Shown: positions 21,969 through 29,226 of the stretch, one piece after another
How positions within the stretch are numbered: position 1 is the first letter of the stretch
How the letters are laid out: each line of letters starts with the position of its first letter
Assembly (NCBI GenBank): GCA_946629405.1
Contig: CAMOXW010000202.1
Location: 1 to 39,664, forward strand
Length of the DNA: 39,664 bases
From: an uncultured Ruminococcus sp.
GTDB lineage: Bacteria > Bacillota_A > Clostridia > Oscillospirales > Ruminococcaceae
Direction of reading: 5' to 3'
Translations under genes and position numbers: made by a program
Notes under the pieces: generated by a model
The model's input: the letters and a program-made list of their open reading frames with translations, nothing else
What the model was told of the DNA's origin: nothing
The model's database searches: none

Positions 21969-23843
21969 ATGACATATAATATGGGCGAGTTTGACGTCGC
22001 TGTAATTGGCGCGGGTCATGCTGGAATAGAGGCCGCTCTTGCTTCAGCCCGCCTCGGGTGCAGGACTGTAATGTTTACTATTTCGCTCGATCAGATTGCA
22101 AATATGCCCTGTAATCCGTCAATCGGAGGTACTGCAAAGGGGCATCTTGTGCGTGAGATAGACGCTCTCGGAGGTGAAATGGGTAAGGCAGCTGATAAAT
22201 GCTTTATTCAGAGTCGAATGCTGAACAGGGGAAAAGGACCCGCTGTTCATAGTCTGAGGGTTCAGGCGGACAGAGTTATGTATCATAATTATATGAAAAA
22301 TGTGTGTGAAAAACAAAAAAATCTTTATATTAAGCAGGCTGAAATCGCTGAGATAATTGTCGAGAATGGTAAAATTTCCGGCGTAAGGACTACTCTCGGA
22401 GCAATTTATAAGGTCAAAGCTGCAATAATTTCGACCGGTACTTATCTTAAAGGAAAAATTCATATTGGTGAAGTTTCGTATGAAAGCGGCCCGGATTCTG
22501 CTTTGCCAAGTAAGTATTTGTCCCAGAGCTTAATTGACAATGGAATTGAGCTTCGTCGTTTTAAGACGGGTACGCCTTGTCGTGTAAGCCGTCGCAGCAT
22601 CAATTTTGACATCATGGAGCGTCAGGACGGTGATGAAGAAATTGTTCCGTTTTCATTTGAAACAGATAAATCCGGACTTGAAAATAAAGTGAGTTGCTAT
22701 GTTACATATACAAATAGTAAAACACATGAAGTGATACTTGCAAACCTCGACAGATCTCCACTTTACTCAGGAAGAATTAAAGGAGTAGGTCCAAGATACT
22801 GTCCGTCTATTGAGGACAAAATTGTTAGGTTTTCAGACAAGCCAAGACATCAGCTGTTTGTTGAACCTATGGGACTGAGCACGGAGGAATACTATTTGCA
22901 GGGAATGTCATCTTCGTTGCCGGAGGATGTTCAGCTTGCATTTTTAAAGACAATTGATGGACTTGAGGACGTTGAGATAATGAGACCGGCTTACGCTATT
23001 GAGTACGATTGCTGCAATCCTACTCAGATGTTTCCAACCCTTGAGTTCAAAAATATCGGAGGATTGTATGGTGCAGGTCAGTTCAACGGCAGCTCCGGAT
23101 ACGAGGAGGCTGCTGCACAGGGTATAGTTGCCGGCATCAATGCTGCGCTTAAAATTAAAGGTGCTGAGCCAATGATTCTTGACCGTGCAAGCTCATATAT
23201 AGGCACTCTCGTTGACGATCTTGTTACCAAAGGTTGTTCTGATCCTTACAGAATGATGACTTCGAGAAGCGAGTATAGGCTCATTTTGCGCCAGGATAAC
23301 GCAGATCAAAGGCTTTCTCCTATTGGTCACAAGCTTGGTCTTATAAATGACAAGAGATTTTCCGATTTAAATTTAAAAATTGCTGCAACTGAGAGAGAGA
23401 TCAATCGTCTTGAAAATACAAATATTGGTCCAAGTGATAGTTTAAACTATTTTCTTGAAAGTAAGGGTACTTCCCCACTTACAACGGGTTGTAAATTAGC
23501 TGATCTGATTCGTCGTCCACAGATAAATTATAACGATATTGCTCAATTTGATCCTGGCAGAACTGAGCTCAGTGCTGAAGTTTGTGAACAGGTTGAATTA
23601 CAAATTAAGTATAAGGGATATATTGCAAAGCAGCTTGATCAGATTGAGATCATGCGTAAGCTTGAAGAAAAAAGAATTCCAGACAACGTGGATTATAGCC
23701 AGATTCGAGGATTGAGGCTTGAAGCTGCAGAGAAACTTGATAAGTATAAACCTATTTCTTTGGGGCAGGCTTCGCGTATTTCTGGTGTTTCTCCGGCAGA
23801 TATCACACTTCTTAGCGTCTGGCTTCAGCGTGGAAAGGAATAA
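21969..23843 (+). CDS. mnmG: tRNA uridine-5-carboxymethylaminomethyl(34) synthesis enzyme MnmG
   Basis: The FAD- and NADH-binding partner of MnmE (GidA). The 624 residues open MTYNMGEFDVAVIGAGHAGI with the GxGxxG dinucleotide loop, and contain CNPSIGGTAKGHLVREIDAL, the substrate-binding GTYLKGKIHIG, a second FAD contact (GLYGAGQFNGSSGYEEAAAQ) and an intact C-terminal helical domain. An ATG six bases upstream (21963) is too close to AAGGAGA; ATG 21969 has proper spacing. The next gene, rsmG, starts three bases after the stop, so the pair is co-translated. Confidence 0.96.
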   Translation: MTYNMGEFDVAVIGAGHAGIEAALASARLGCRTVMFTISLDQIANMPCNPSIGGTAKGHLVREIDALGGEMGKAADKCFIQSRMLNRGKGPAVHSLRVQADRVMYHNYMKNVCEKQKNLYIKQAEIAEIIVENGKISGVRTTLGAIYKVKAAIISTGTYLKGKIHIGEVSYESGPDSALPSKYLSQSLIDNGIELRRFKTGTPCRVSRRSINFDIMERQDGDEEIVPFSFETDKSGLENKVSCYVTYTNSKTHEVILANLDRSPLYSGRIKGVGPRYCPSIEDKIVRFSDKPRHQLFVEPMGLSTEEYYLQGMSSSLPEDVQLAFLKTIDGLEDVEIMRPAYAIEYDCCNPTQMFPTLEFKNIGGLYGAGQFNGSSGYEEAAAQGIVAGINAALKIKGAEPMILDRASSYIGTLVDDLVTKGCSDPYRMMTSRSEYRLILRQDNADQRLSPIGHKLGLINDKRFSDLNLKIAATEREINRLENTNIGPSDSLNYFLESKGTSPLTTGCKLADLIRRPQINYNDIAQFDPGRTELSAEVCEQVELQIKYKGYIAKQLDQIEIMRKLEEKRIPDNVDYSQIRGLRLEAAEKLDKYKPISLGQASRISGVSPADITLLSVWLQRGKE

Positions 23844-23845
23844 TT

Positions 23846-24550
23846 ATGCTTCCTGATTTTGAATTATCTTGCACTTTGTTTGGTAAATATGGTTTAACAC
23901 TAAATCGTGAAAAATACGAAAAGCTTCAGACATATTCTGATCTTCTTGTTGAATGGAATCAAAAAATCAATCTAACTGCAATTGTTGAGCCTGAACAAAT
24001 TCTTATCAAGCATTTTCTTGACAGTGCTATTCTGCTTACGAAGTGCGAGATCCCGTGTGAATCAACTATTATTGACGTAGGAACCGGTGCTGGATTTCCA
24101 GCGATTCCACTTAAAATTATGCTGCCTGATTTAAAAATTACGCTACTTGACAGCCTTTCTAAACGGATAACATTCCTCGAAAATGTATGCAATAATTTAA
24201 ATATTTCAGCGAATTTTATTCATGGCAGAGCTGAGGATTATGCACGACTTCCGGAGTATAGAGAAAAGTTTGACATTTCTTGTGCAAGAGCTGTTGCTTC
24301 ACTTCCTGTCCTTAGTGAATATTGTCTTCCGTTTGTAAAAATAGACGGTTCATTTATTGCTATGAAAGGCCCAAATGAAGCTGTAGAACAAAGCTCTGAT
24401 GCAATTCGGATTCTCGGAGGAATTTTTGAAAAATGCGTTGATTATAGTGTTGAAGAAGAACAAAGAAGAATAATTGTCATAAAAAAAATATCGCAAACTC
24501 CGACAAAATACCCACGCAATAGCGCTCAGATTAAAAAGAAACCTCTTTAA
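23846..24550 (+). CDS. rsmG: 16S rRNA (guanine(527)-N7)-methyltransferase RsmG
   Basis: RsmG methylates G527 of 16S rRNA using SAM. The 234 residues hold the fold's landmarks: YSDLLVEWNQKINLTAI, IKHFLDSAILL, the SAM-binding loop VGTGAGFPAIPLKI, LDSLSKRITFLENV and the later SCARAVASLPVL. Length is normal. GGAAAGG precedes ATG 23846. It closes the mnmE-mnmG-rsmG run and is followed by a strong terminator, so noc has its own transcription. Confidence 0.95.
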   Translation: MLPDFELSCTLFGKYGLTLNREKYEKLQTYSDLLVEWNQKINLTAIVEPEQILIKHFLDSAILLTKCEIPCESTIIDVGTGAGFPAIPLKIMLPDLKITLLDSLSKRITFLENVCNNLNISANFIHGRAEDYARLPEYREKFDISCARAVASLPVLSEYCLPFVKIDGSFIAMKGPNEAVEQSSDAIRILGGIFEKCVDYSVEEEQRRIIVIKKISQTPTKYPRNSAQIKKKPL

Positions 24551-24572
24551 AAAACGATTTTACGATAGATTT

Positions 24573-24608
24573 TTCCGCTGAAATGTCGAATTTCAGCGGA
24601 ATTTTTTT
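24573..24608 (+). terminator. Terminator after rsmG
   Basis: TTCCGCTGAAA and TTTCAGCGGAA pair in full (24573-24583 with 24591-24601), followed by a run of T. Confidence 0.88.
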
Positions 24609-24670
24609 ATGGAAACTATTTCCCGTTTGTGTTAGAATGAATATAGAAAAATTGATTTGGAGGTATTTTT

Positions 24671-25492
24671 ATGGGAGGTTTCCTTAATTTAACAAGAATC
24701 AAGACTGTAAACAAGGTTGTTGAAATTGATGTAGATCGAATTGTTCCTAATCCAGCGCAACCGCGGCTTGAATTCGGAGAAACTGATATTTCATCGCTTG
24801 CTGACTCAATAAAGACAAATGGTATTATTCAACCGTTGACTGTCAGACGATATGGTGATGATTACCAACTTGTTGCTGGTGAAAGACGGCTTCGTGCTGC
24901 AAAAATGTGTGGATTACAAGCTGTTCCGTGCATTATAGTTGATATTAATGACAGAAATTCAGCAATTCTTGCGCTTGTTGAGAATATACAGCGTCAGGAT
25001 CTTAACTGTTTTGAACAAGCTATGGCTATCGAGCGGCTTATTTCTTTTTATGGACTTACTCAGGAAGACGCTGCAATGAAACTTGGAAAAGCTCAGAGTA
25101 CAATAGCAAATAAGCTTAGACTTCTCAGACTTAATTCTGATGAGCGTGATATGATCGTTAAGTATGGCCTTACAGAACGTCATGCACGTTCGCTCCTTCG
25201 TATTGCAAGTCCCGAGGAAAGGAGGAATATCCTTGAGAAAATCATAAAAAACAAGTTAAATGTCGAGCGTACAGACAAGTTGATTGATGATTATTTATCA
25301 GATATTGCTCACAAGGAAAGTCTTAAACGCCATTCAAAAATCTTTGAAAACGTACGATCTTTTGTAAATACTATTAATCGTGCTGTTGAAAATATGCAGG
25401 CTGCCGGTATTTCTGCTGATTCCCGCAAGTTTCAGAATGAAGATTACATAGAATACCGCGTCCGAATTCCAATTCAGAACAGAGTTAACTAA
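24671..25492 (+). CDS. noc: Nucleoid occlusion protein Noc (ParB paralogue)
   Basis: Noc blocks Z-ring assembly over the nucleoid by spreading from its own DNA sites and touching the membrane. The 273 residues have ParB CTPase motifs GERRLRAA and ENIQRQDLN, a helix-turn-helix reading GKAQSTIANKLRLLRL, and a C-terminal dimerisation segment with VNTINRAVENMQAAG. The recognition residues Gln and Lys (in KAQ and ANK) are those of Noc, not of ParB (Arg and Ser/Thr). The short hydrophobic start MGGFLNLTRIK could be the membrane-targeting amphipathic helix. GGAGGT precedes ATG. An alternative label is a second ParB. Confidence 0.85.
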   Translation: MGGFLNLTRIKTVNKVVEIDVDRIVPNPAQPRLEFGETDISSLADSIKTNGIIQPLTVRRYGDDYQLVAGERRLRAAKMCGLQAVPCIIVDINDRNSAILALVENIQRQDLNCFEQAMAIERLISFYGLTQEDAAMKLGKAQSTIANKLRLLRLNSDERDMIVKYGLTERHARSLLRIASPEERRNILEKIIKNKLNVERTDKLIDDYLSDIAHKESLKRHSKIFENVRSFVNTINRAVENMQAAGISADSRKFQNEDYIEYRVRIPIQNRVN

Positions 25493-25494
25493 AA

Positions 25495-25510
25495 TGTTTC
25501 ACGTGAAACA
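25495..25510. other. parS site 2 (noc-parA gap)
   Basis: TGTTTCACGTGAAACA, exact parS, three bases after the noc stop codon. Confidence 0.93.
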
Positions 25511-25520
25511 CTCACCAGAA

Positions 25521-25536
25521 TGTTTCACGTGAAACA
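25521..25536. other. parS site 3 (noc-parA gap)
   Basis: A second exact TGTTTCACGTGAAACA ten bases after site 2, followed by a run of T. The palindrome plus the T run may also act as a terminator for noc. Confidence 0.93.
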
Positions 25537-25553
25537 TTTTTTTATTCAGCGTA

Positions 25554-25582
25554 TTTACATTCAGCTTGAAAAGTGGTATAAT
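25554..25582 (+). promoter_or_regulatory. parA promoter
   Basis: TTTACA at 25554-25559 and TATAAT at 25577-25582, 17 bases apart. It begins 17 bases after parS site 3, so ParB spreading could affect it. Confidence 0.65.
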
Positions 25583-25642
25583 AGATTTGTACACACGGCA
25601 TATCAGTGATACTGCCGAAAAAAATAATGAAAGGATGATAAT

Positions 25643-26452
25643 ATGGGCAAAATTATCGCTGTTGCCAATCAAAAGGGTGGCGTCGGAAAATCAACTACAG
25701 TCGTGAATGTCGCAGCATATCTCGGCTCCCGAGGCTTTAAGATACTCTGCATCGACTCCGACCCGCAGGGAAATACGACCACTGGCTTCGGAATAAAGAA
25801 AAAATCCGTCAGCTTTACAACTTACGATGTTATAATTGGAAAAACCCGGATTCAGGATGCTGTAATTGCTACTGAATTTGAAAATGTTAGTATTATTCCA
25901 GCTACAGAGGAGCTTGCAGGCTGTGAAATTGAGCTCGTCAGCAACGAAAATCGAGTTAACAGGCTGAAAATGCAGATACTCAACTGCAAAAATGATTATG
26001 ATTATATTCTTATTGACTGCCCTCCGGCTCTTGGCACAATAACAATAAACAGCCTTGTCGCCTGCGATACAATCATGGTTCCGATGCTTGCAGAATTCTA
26101 TGCGCTTGAAGGCCTTTCACAGCTTGTGAATACTATTAAAATTGTTAAGAGCAATTACAATCCTGCTCTTGAAATTGAGGGAATTCTCTTTACAATGTTT
26201 GACAGCCGTCTTAATGTTGCTAATGACGTTGTTGCGGAAGTAGAAAAGCACTTCCCGGGAAAGGTGTTTACCACGAAAATACCCAGAAACGTGCGTATCT
26301 CCGAGGCTCCAAGCTACGGAAAGCCTGTTATGTACTATGATAAAACTTCAAAAGGCGCTGAGTCATATGAGCTTCTTTGCCATGAGATACTCGGCGAACC
26401 TCTGGAGCTTCCAAAAAAGAAAAAGATATTCAGCTTCAAAAGAAAACGTTAA
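25643..26452 (+). CDS. parA: Chromosome partitioning ATPase ParA (Soj)
   Basis: The deviant Walker A ATPase that moves ParB-parS complexes and in Bacillus also controls DnaA. The 269 residues have KGGVGKSTT near residue 11, DSDPQGNTT (switch region) and the Walker B stretch DYILIDCPPALG, then the family pattern MFDSRLNVANDVV and SEAPSYGKPVMYYD. The basic C-terminus (KKKKIFSFKRKR) is a likely non-specific DNA contact. GAAAGGATG precedes ATG 25643. A near-exact Noc-site-like palindrome lies within the gene at 26250-26263. Confidence 0.96.
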   Translation: MGKIIAVANQKGGVGKSTTVVNVAAYLGSRGFKILCIDSDPQGNTTTGFGIKKKSVSFTTYDVIIGKTRIQDAVIATEFENVSIIPATEELAGCEIELVSNENRVNRLKMQILNCKNDYDYILIDCPPALGTITINSLVACDTIMVPMLAEFYALEGLSQLVNTIKIVKSNYNPALEIEGILFTMFDSRLNVANDVVAEVEKHFPGKVFTTKIPRNVRISEAPSYGKPVMYYDKTSKGAESYELLCHEILGEPLELPKKKKIFSFKRKR

Positions 26453-26466
26453 AAAGGAGGTAAATT

Positions 26467-27312
26467 ATGGCAAAAGGTGGATTAGGCGGCGGTCTCGAGA
26501 CCCTTTTCAGTGACAATACTAACGACGTTCAGGTTAAAAAAACACTGAGAATTTCCGAAATTGAGCCAAACCGCGATCAGCCAAGAAAGAATTTCAGCGA
26601 TGATGCAATAGCTGCTCTCGCAGATTCTATCCGTGAGCACGGTATGCTCCAGCCTGTACTTGTCAGACCAATCAGCTCCGGCGGTTATCAGATAGTTGCT
26701 GGCGAACGCAGATGGCGCGCTGCAAGGATGCTCGGACTTGAAGAAATTCCTGTGAGCATCCGTGAGCTTTCGGATTCGGAGACAATGCAGATCGCTATTA
26801 TAGAAAATCTCCAGCGTGAGAACCTTAATCCGGTCGAAGAGGCTACCGGTTATAACGACCTCATGGAAAAGTATGGTATGACGCAGGACCAGGTCGCTAA
26901 ATTGGTCGGACGATCGCGTTCAGCTATTGCCAATTCGGTAAGACTTCTCTCTCTGCCGGACCGAGTAGTCAGGATGCTTGAAAACGGCGAAATATCAGCA
27001 GGTCATGGACGTGCCCTGCTTGGCTTTGAAAATGAGGAACTTCTTGTTGCAACTGCTCTCAGGGCTTCAAACGGCGGACTTACAGTTCGTCAGGTTGAAA
27101 GAGCTGCTCAGAAATCAACTGAGACTGAGGACGAAGGTGCCGCTGCTGACAAGAGGATAGACAACTATTTTGTTGAAATGGAGCTTTCACTTAAAGAAAG
27201 ACTTGGCAGAAAAGTAAAGATTGACTATGGTAAAAACAAGGGTGCCCTCATCCTTGAATTCTATGATAAAGATGACCTTGCAGCGCTTGCAGATAAGCTT
27301 GCAAATGAATAA
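26467..27312 (+). CDS. parB: Chromosome partitioning protein ParB (Spo0J)
   Basis: The CTP-dependent DNA clamp that loads at parS. The 281 residues start MAKGGLGGGLETLFSDN, the typical Spo0J N-terminus that contacts ParA, then have GERRWRAARM, ENLQRENLNPVEEA, the helix-turn-helix with GRSRSAIANSVRLLSLP and a C-terminal dimer domain ending DDLAALADKLANE. The Arg in GRSR is the parS-type recognition residue. AAAGGAGG precedes the ATG and the gap to parA is 14 bases. serS starts 15 bases downstream without a terminator. Confidence 0.96.
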   Translation: MAKGGLGGGLETLFSDNTNDVQVKKTLRISEIEPNRDQPRKNFSDDAIAALADSIREHGMLQPVLVRPISSGGYQIVAGERRWRAARMLGLEEIPVSIRELSDSETMQIAIIENLQRENLNPVEEATGYNDLMEKYGMTQDQVAKLVGRSRSAIANSVRLLSLPDRVVRMLENGEISAGHGRALLGFENEELLVATALRASNGGLTVRQVERAAQKSTETEDEGAAADKRIDNYFVEMELSLKERLGRKVKIDYGKNKGALILEFYDKDDLAALADKLANE

Positions 27313-27327
27313 AAAGGAGTAATTAAA

Positions 27328-28620
27328 ATGATCGACATTAAACTTATCAGGACAAATCCAGAGCTCGTAAAGGAAAACATCAGAAAAAAGTTCCAGGACG
27401 AAAAAATTGAGCTTGTTGACAAAGTAATTGAGCTCGACAAGAAGTTCAGAGAAACTAAGCTTGAGTGCGATAACCTCAGAAATATGCGAAATGTAAAGAG
27501 CAAGGAGATCGGCGGCTTCATGAAGCAGGGACAGAAGGATGAGGCTGAGAAGGTCAAGGCTGAGGTCGCTGAGATCGGCAGAAAGCTTGAAGAACTTGAA
27601 CAGCTCGAGGAGCAGACCGAAAAGGACATCCGCGAAATCATGCTCGTTATCCCGAATATAATTGACGAGAGCGTTCCGATCGGAAAAAATGACACGGAAA
27701 ACGTTGAAGTAGAGCGCTTCGGCGAGCCCTTTGTGCCTGAATTTGAGGTGCCCTATCACGTTGATATCATGGAAAAGGTCAACGGTATCGACATCGACAG
27801 CGCAAGAAAGACCAGCGGCAACGGATTCTACTATCTCTGCGGCGATATTGCTCAGCTCCAGTCATGTATTCTCTCATACGCCCGTGATTTCATGATAGAC
27901 AAGGGCTTCACCTACTACATTCCGCCTTTCATGATAAGAAGCAACGTTGTTACAGGCGTTATGAGCTTCGCTGAAATGGAAGGAATGATGTATAAGATCG
28001 AGGGTGAGGACCTCTACCTCATCGGCACATCCGAGCACTCTATGATCGGTAAGTTCATTGACACTATTGTTCCCGAGGAGGAGCTTCCCAAGACGCTCAC
28101 CAGCTATTCTCCATGCTTCCGCAAGGAGGTCGGCGCTCACGGTATAGAGGAGCGCGGCGTTTACCGTATCCACCAGTTCGAGAAACAGGAAATGATCGTT
28201 GTCTGCAAGCCTGAGGACTCTATGGACTGGTTCCACAAGCTCTACAGCTATACTGTAGAATTTTTCCGCACGCTTGATATACCTGTCCGCACGCTTGAAT
28301 GCTGCTCGGGTGATCTGGCTGACCTGAAGGTTAAATCTATAGATGTTGAAGCATGGTCGCCGCGTCAGAAGAAGTATTTCGAGGTCGGAAGCTGTTCAAA
28401 TCTCGGTGACGCACAGGCTCGCCGCCTCGGTATAAGGGGAAAGGGAGCCGACGGAAACAAGTATTTTGCACATACTCTCAATAATACAGTCGTTGCACCT
28501 CCGAGAATGCTTATTGCTTTCCTTGAAAATAATCTTAACGAAGACGGCTCTATCCGTATCCCGAAGGTACTACAGTCCTATATGCGTAAGGATATCATTA
28601 AGGTGCCTGAGAAGAAGTGA
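27328..28620 (+). CDS. serS: Serine--tRNA ligase
   Basis: Charges tRNA-Ser and, as the usual precursor, tRNA-Sec with serine. The 430 residues comprise the N-terminal antiparallel coiled-coil arm (about 28-100, rich in Lys/Glu) and the class II catalytic core with motif 2 FRKEVGAHGIEERGVYRIHQ. The late part is atypical of the commonest bacterial form: SNLGDAQARRLGIRGKG, then NNTVVAPPRMLIAFLEN for motif 3 rather than a Gly-Ser-Gly type loop. It is still full-length and ends PEKK. AAAAGGAG precedes the ATG; it may share transcription with parB. Confidence 0.95.
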   Translation: MIDIKLIRTNPELVKENIRKKFQDEKIELVDKVIELDKKFRETKLECDNLRNMRNVKSKEIGGFMKQGQKDEAEKVKAEVAEIGRKLEELEQLEEQTEKDIREIMLVIPNIIDESVPIGKNDTENVEVERFGEPFVPEFEVPYHVDIMEKVNGIDIDSARKTSGNGFYYLCGDIAQLQSCILSYARDFMIDKGFTYYIPPFMIRSNVVTGVMSFAEMEGMMYKIEGEDLYLIGTSEHSMIGKFIDTIVPEEELPKTLTSYSPCFRKEVGAHGIEERGVYRIHQFEKQEMIVVCKPEDSMDWFHKLYSYTVEFFRTLDIPVRTLECCSGDLADLKVKSIDVEAWSPRQKKYFEVGSCSNLGDAQARRLGIRGKGADGNKYFAHTLNNTVVAPPRMLIAFLENNLNEDGSIRIPKVLQSYMRKDIIKVPEKK

Positions 28621-28655
28621 TAACAGTCAATGAGGAAAAATATATACTAAAAGAA

Positions 28656-28691
28656 ACAAGGGCTGATCGTCGTATCAGCCCTTGTTTTTAT
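28656..28691 (+). terminator. Terminator after serS
   Basis: ACAAGGGCTGAT and ATCAGCCCTTGT form a 12-base perfect stem with a six-base loop, then TTTTATT. Confidence 0.88.
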
Positions 28692-28749
28692 TGGGTCGTT
28701 AATGAAGCTGGGAATGCAGCGCTTCACCGCCTAATGTGAAGTCTGCACA

Positions 28750-28845
28750 TCAGTTTTTCTCAGGCTGTTTAGCCGCACTGCACAGGCAAAGCGAGAACAG
28801 AGCAGTTGTACCGCCAATGACCACACCAAAAATAGTTTCCAGCAT
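28750..28845 (-). CDS. 31-residue membrane peptide, DUF3789-like (copy A)
   Basis: A very short gene: the product reads MLETIFGVVIGGTTALFSLC and ends with a short Lys/Asn tail. One hydrophobic helix contains GVVIGGTT, followed by CLCSAAK. AAGGAG stands before ATG 28845 at good spacing. The length, the GGT within a single TM and the small C-terminus fit DUF3789 peptides, function unknown. A paralogue lies 120 bases upstream (28968-29066), sharing CLC[S/T]AAK. An upstream TATAAT on the minus strand may be its promoter. Confidence 0.7.
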   Translation of the reverse strand: MLETIFGVVIGGTTALFSLCLCSAAKQPEKN

Positions 28846-28967
28846 AAGCTCACTCCTTTCGTATTTTTCCGATCTTTTTTGCAATTATACAATAACACAG
28901 ATGGCTTAAAATAATCTTAAAATATCATAGCATTGAAGTTTGTTAATTATGTGACAAACGGATGAAA

Positions 28968-29066
28968 TTATTTATTATCATCACCCCACTTTGCCGCTGT
29001 ACAGAGGCACATCGCCATTGCTCCGACTGTTCCTCCGAAAAACATACCGATCATAAATTGCAGCAT
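28968..29066 (-). CDS. 32-residue membrane peptide, DUF3789-like (copy B)
   Basis: A second micro-protein: MLQFMIGMFFGGTVGAMAMC, continuing LCTAAKWGDD. GAGGTG precedes ATG 29066. It matches copy A in length, in GG[T] in the middle of the helix, and in CLC[S/T]AAK after it, so the two look like a duplicated pair. Both lie on the minus strand between serS and the cellulase gene, which are on the plus strand. Small hydrophobic peptides can be toxins, regulators of membrane partners, or element-borne; no choice is supported here. Confidence 0.7.
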   Translation of the reverse strand: MLQFMIGMFFGGTVGAMAMCLCTAAKWGDDNK

Positions 29067-29149
29067 TTTATCACCTCAGCTTTATTATGCTCAGTAAAAT
29101 ACGTTTTAATCGTTTTTGCAATGTTATGAATAAACTGAACAGAAAACTA

Positions 29150-29178
29150 TTGCAAAAATTTTCACTCTGTGTTATAAT
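29150..29178 (+). promoter_or_regulatory. Promoter of the GH5 gene
   Basis: TTGCAA and TATAAT with a 17-base spacer and a TG extension before the -10. In the leader CGGTT...AACCG (29190-29205) makes a short inverted repeat that could bind a LacI-type or other regulator. Confidence 0.65.
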
Positions 29179-29226
29179 GTTCCTGAAACGGTTTTAGGCA
29201 ACCGAAAAATCAAGGAGGATATTAAA

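Noticed and set aside
24610..24638. Promoter for noc with TGTTAGAAT as an extended -10
   Set aside because: The -10 is plausible, but I could not find a fitting -35, so it is not listed as a feature.
25568..25582. TTGAAA just before TATAAT as a -35 for parA
   Set aside because: Only five bases separate them; TTTACA at 25554 with 17 bases is the sensible -35.
27187..27759. Minus-strand open frame over parB and serS
   Set aside because: It is the Leu/Phe-rich shadow of the charged SerRS coiled-coil; serS and parB are certain.
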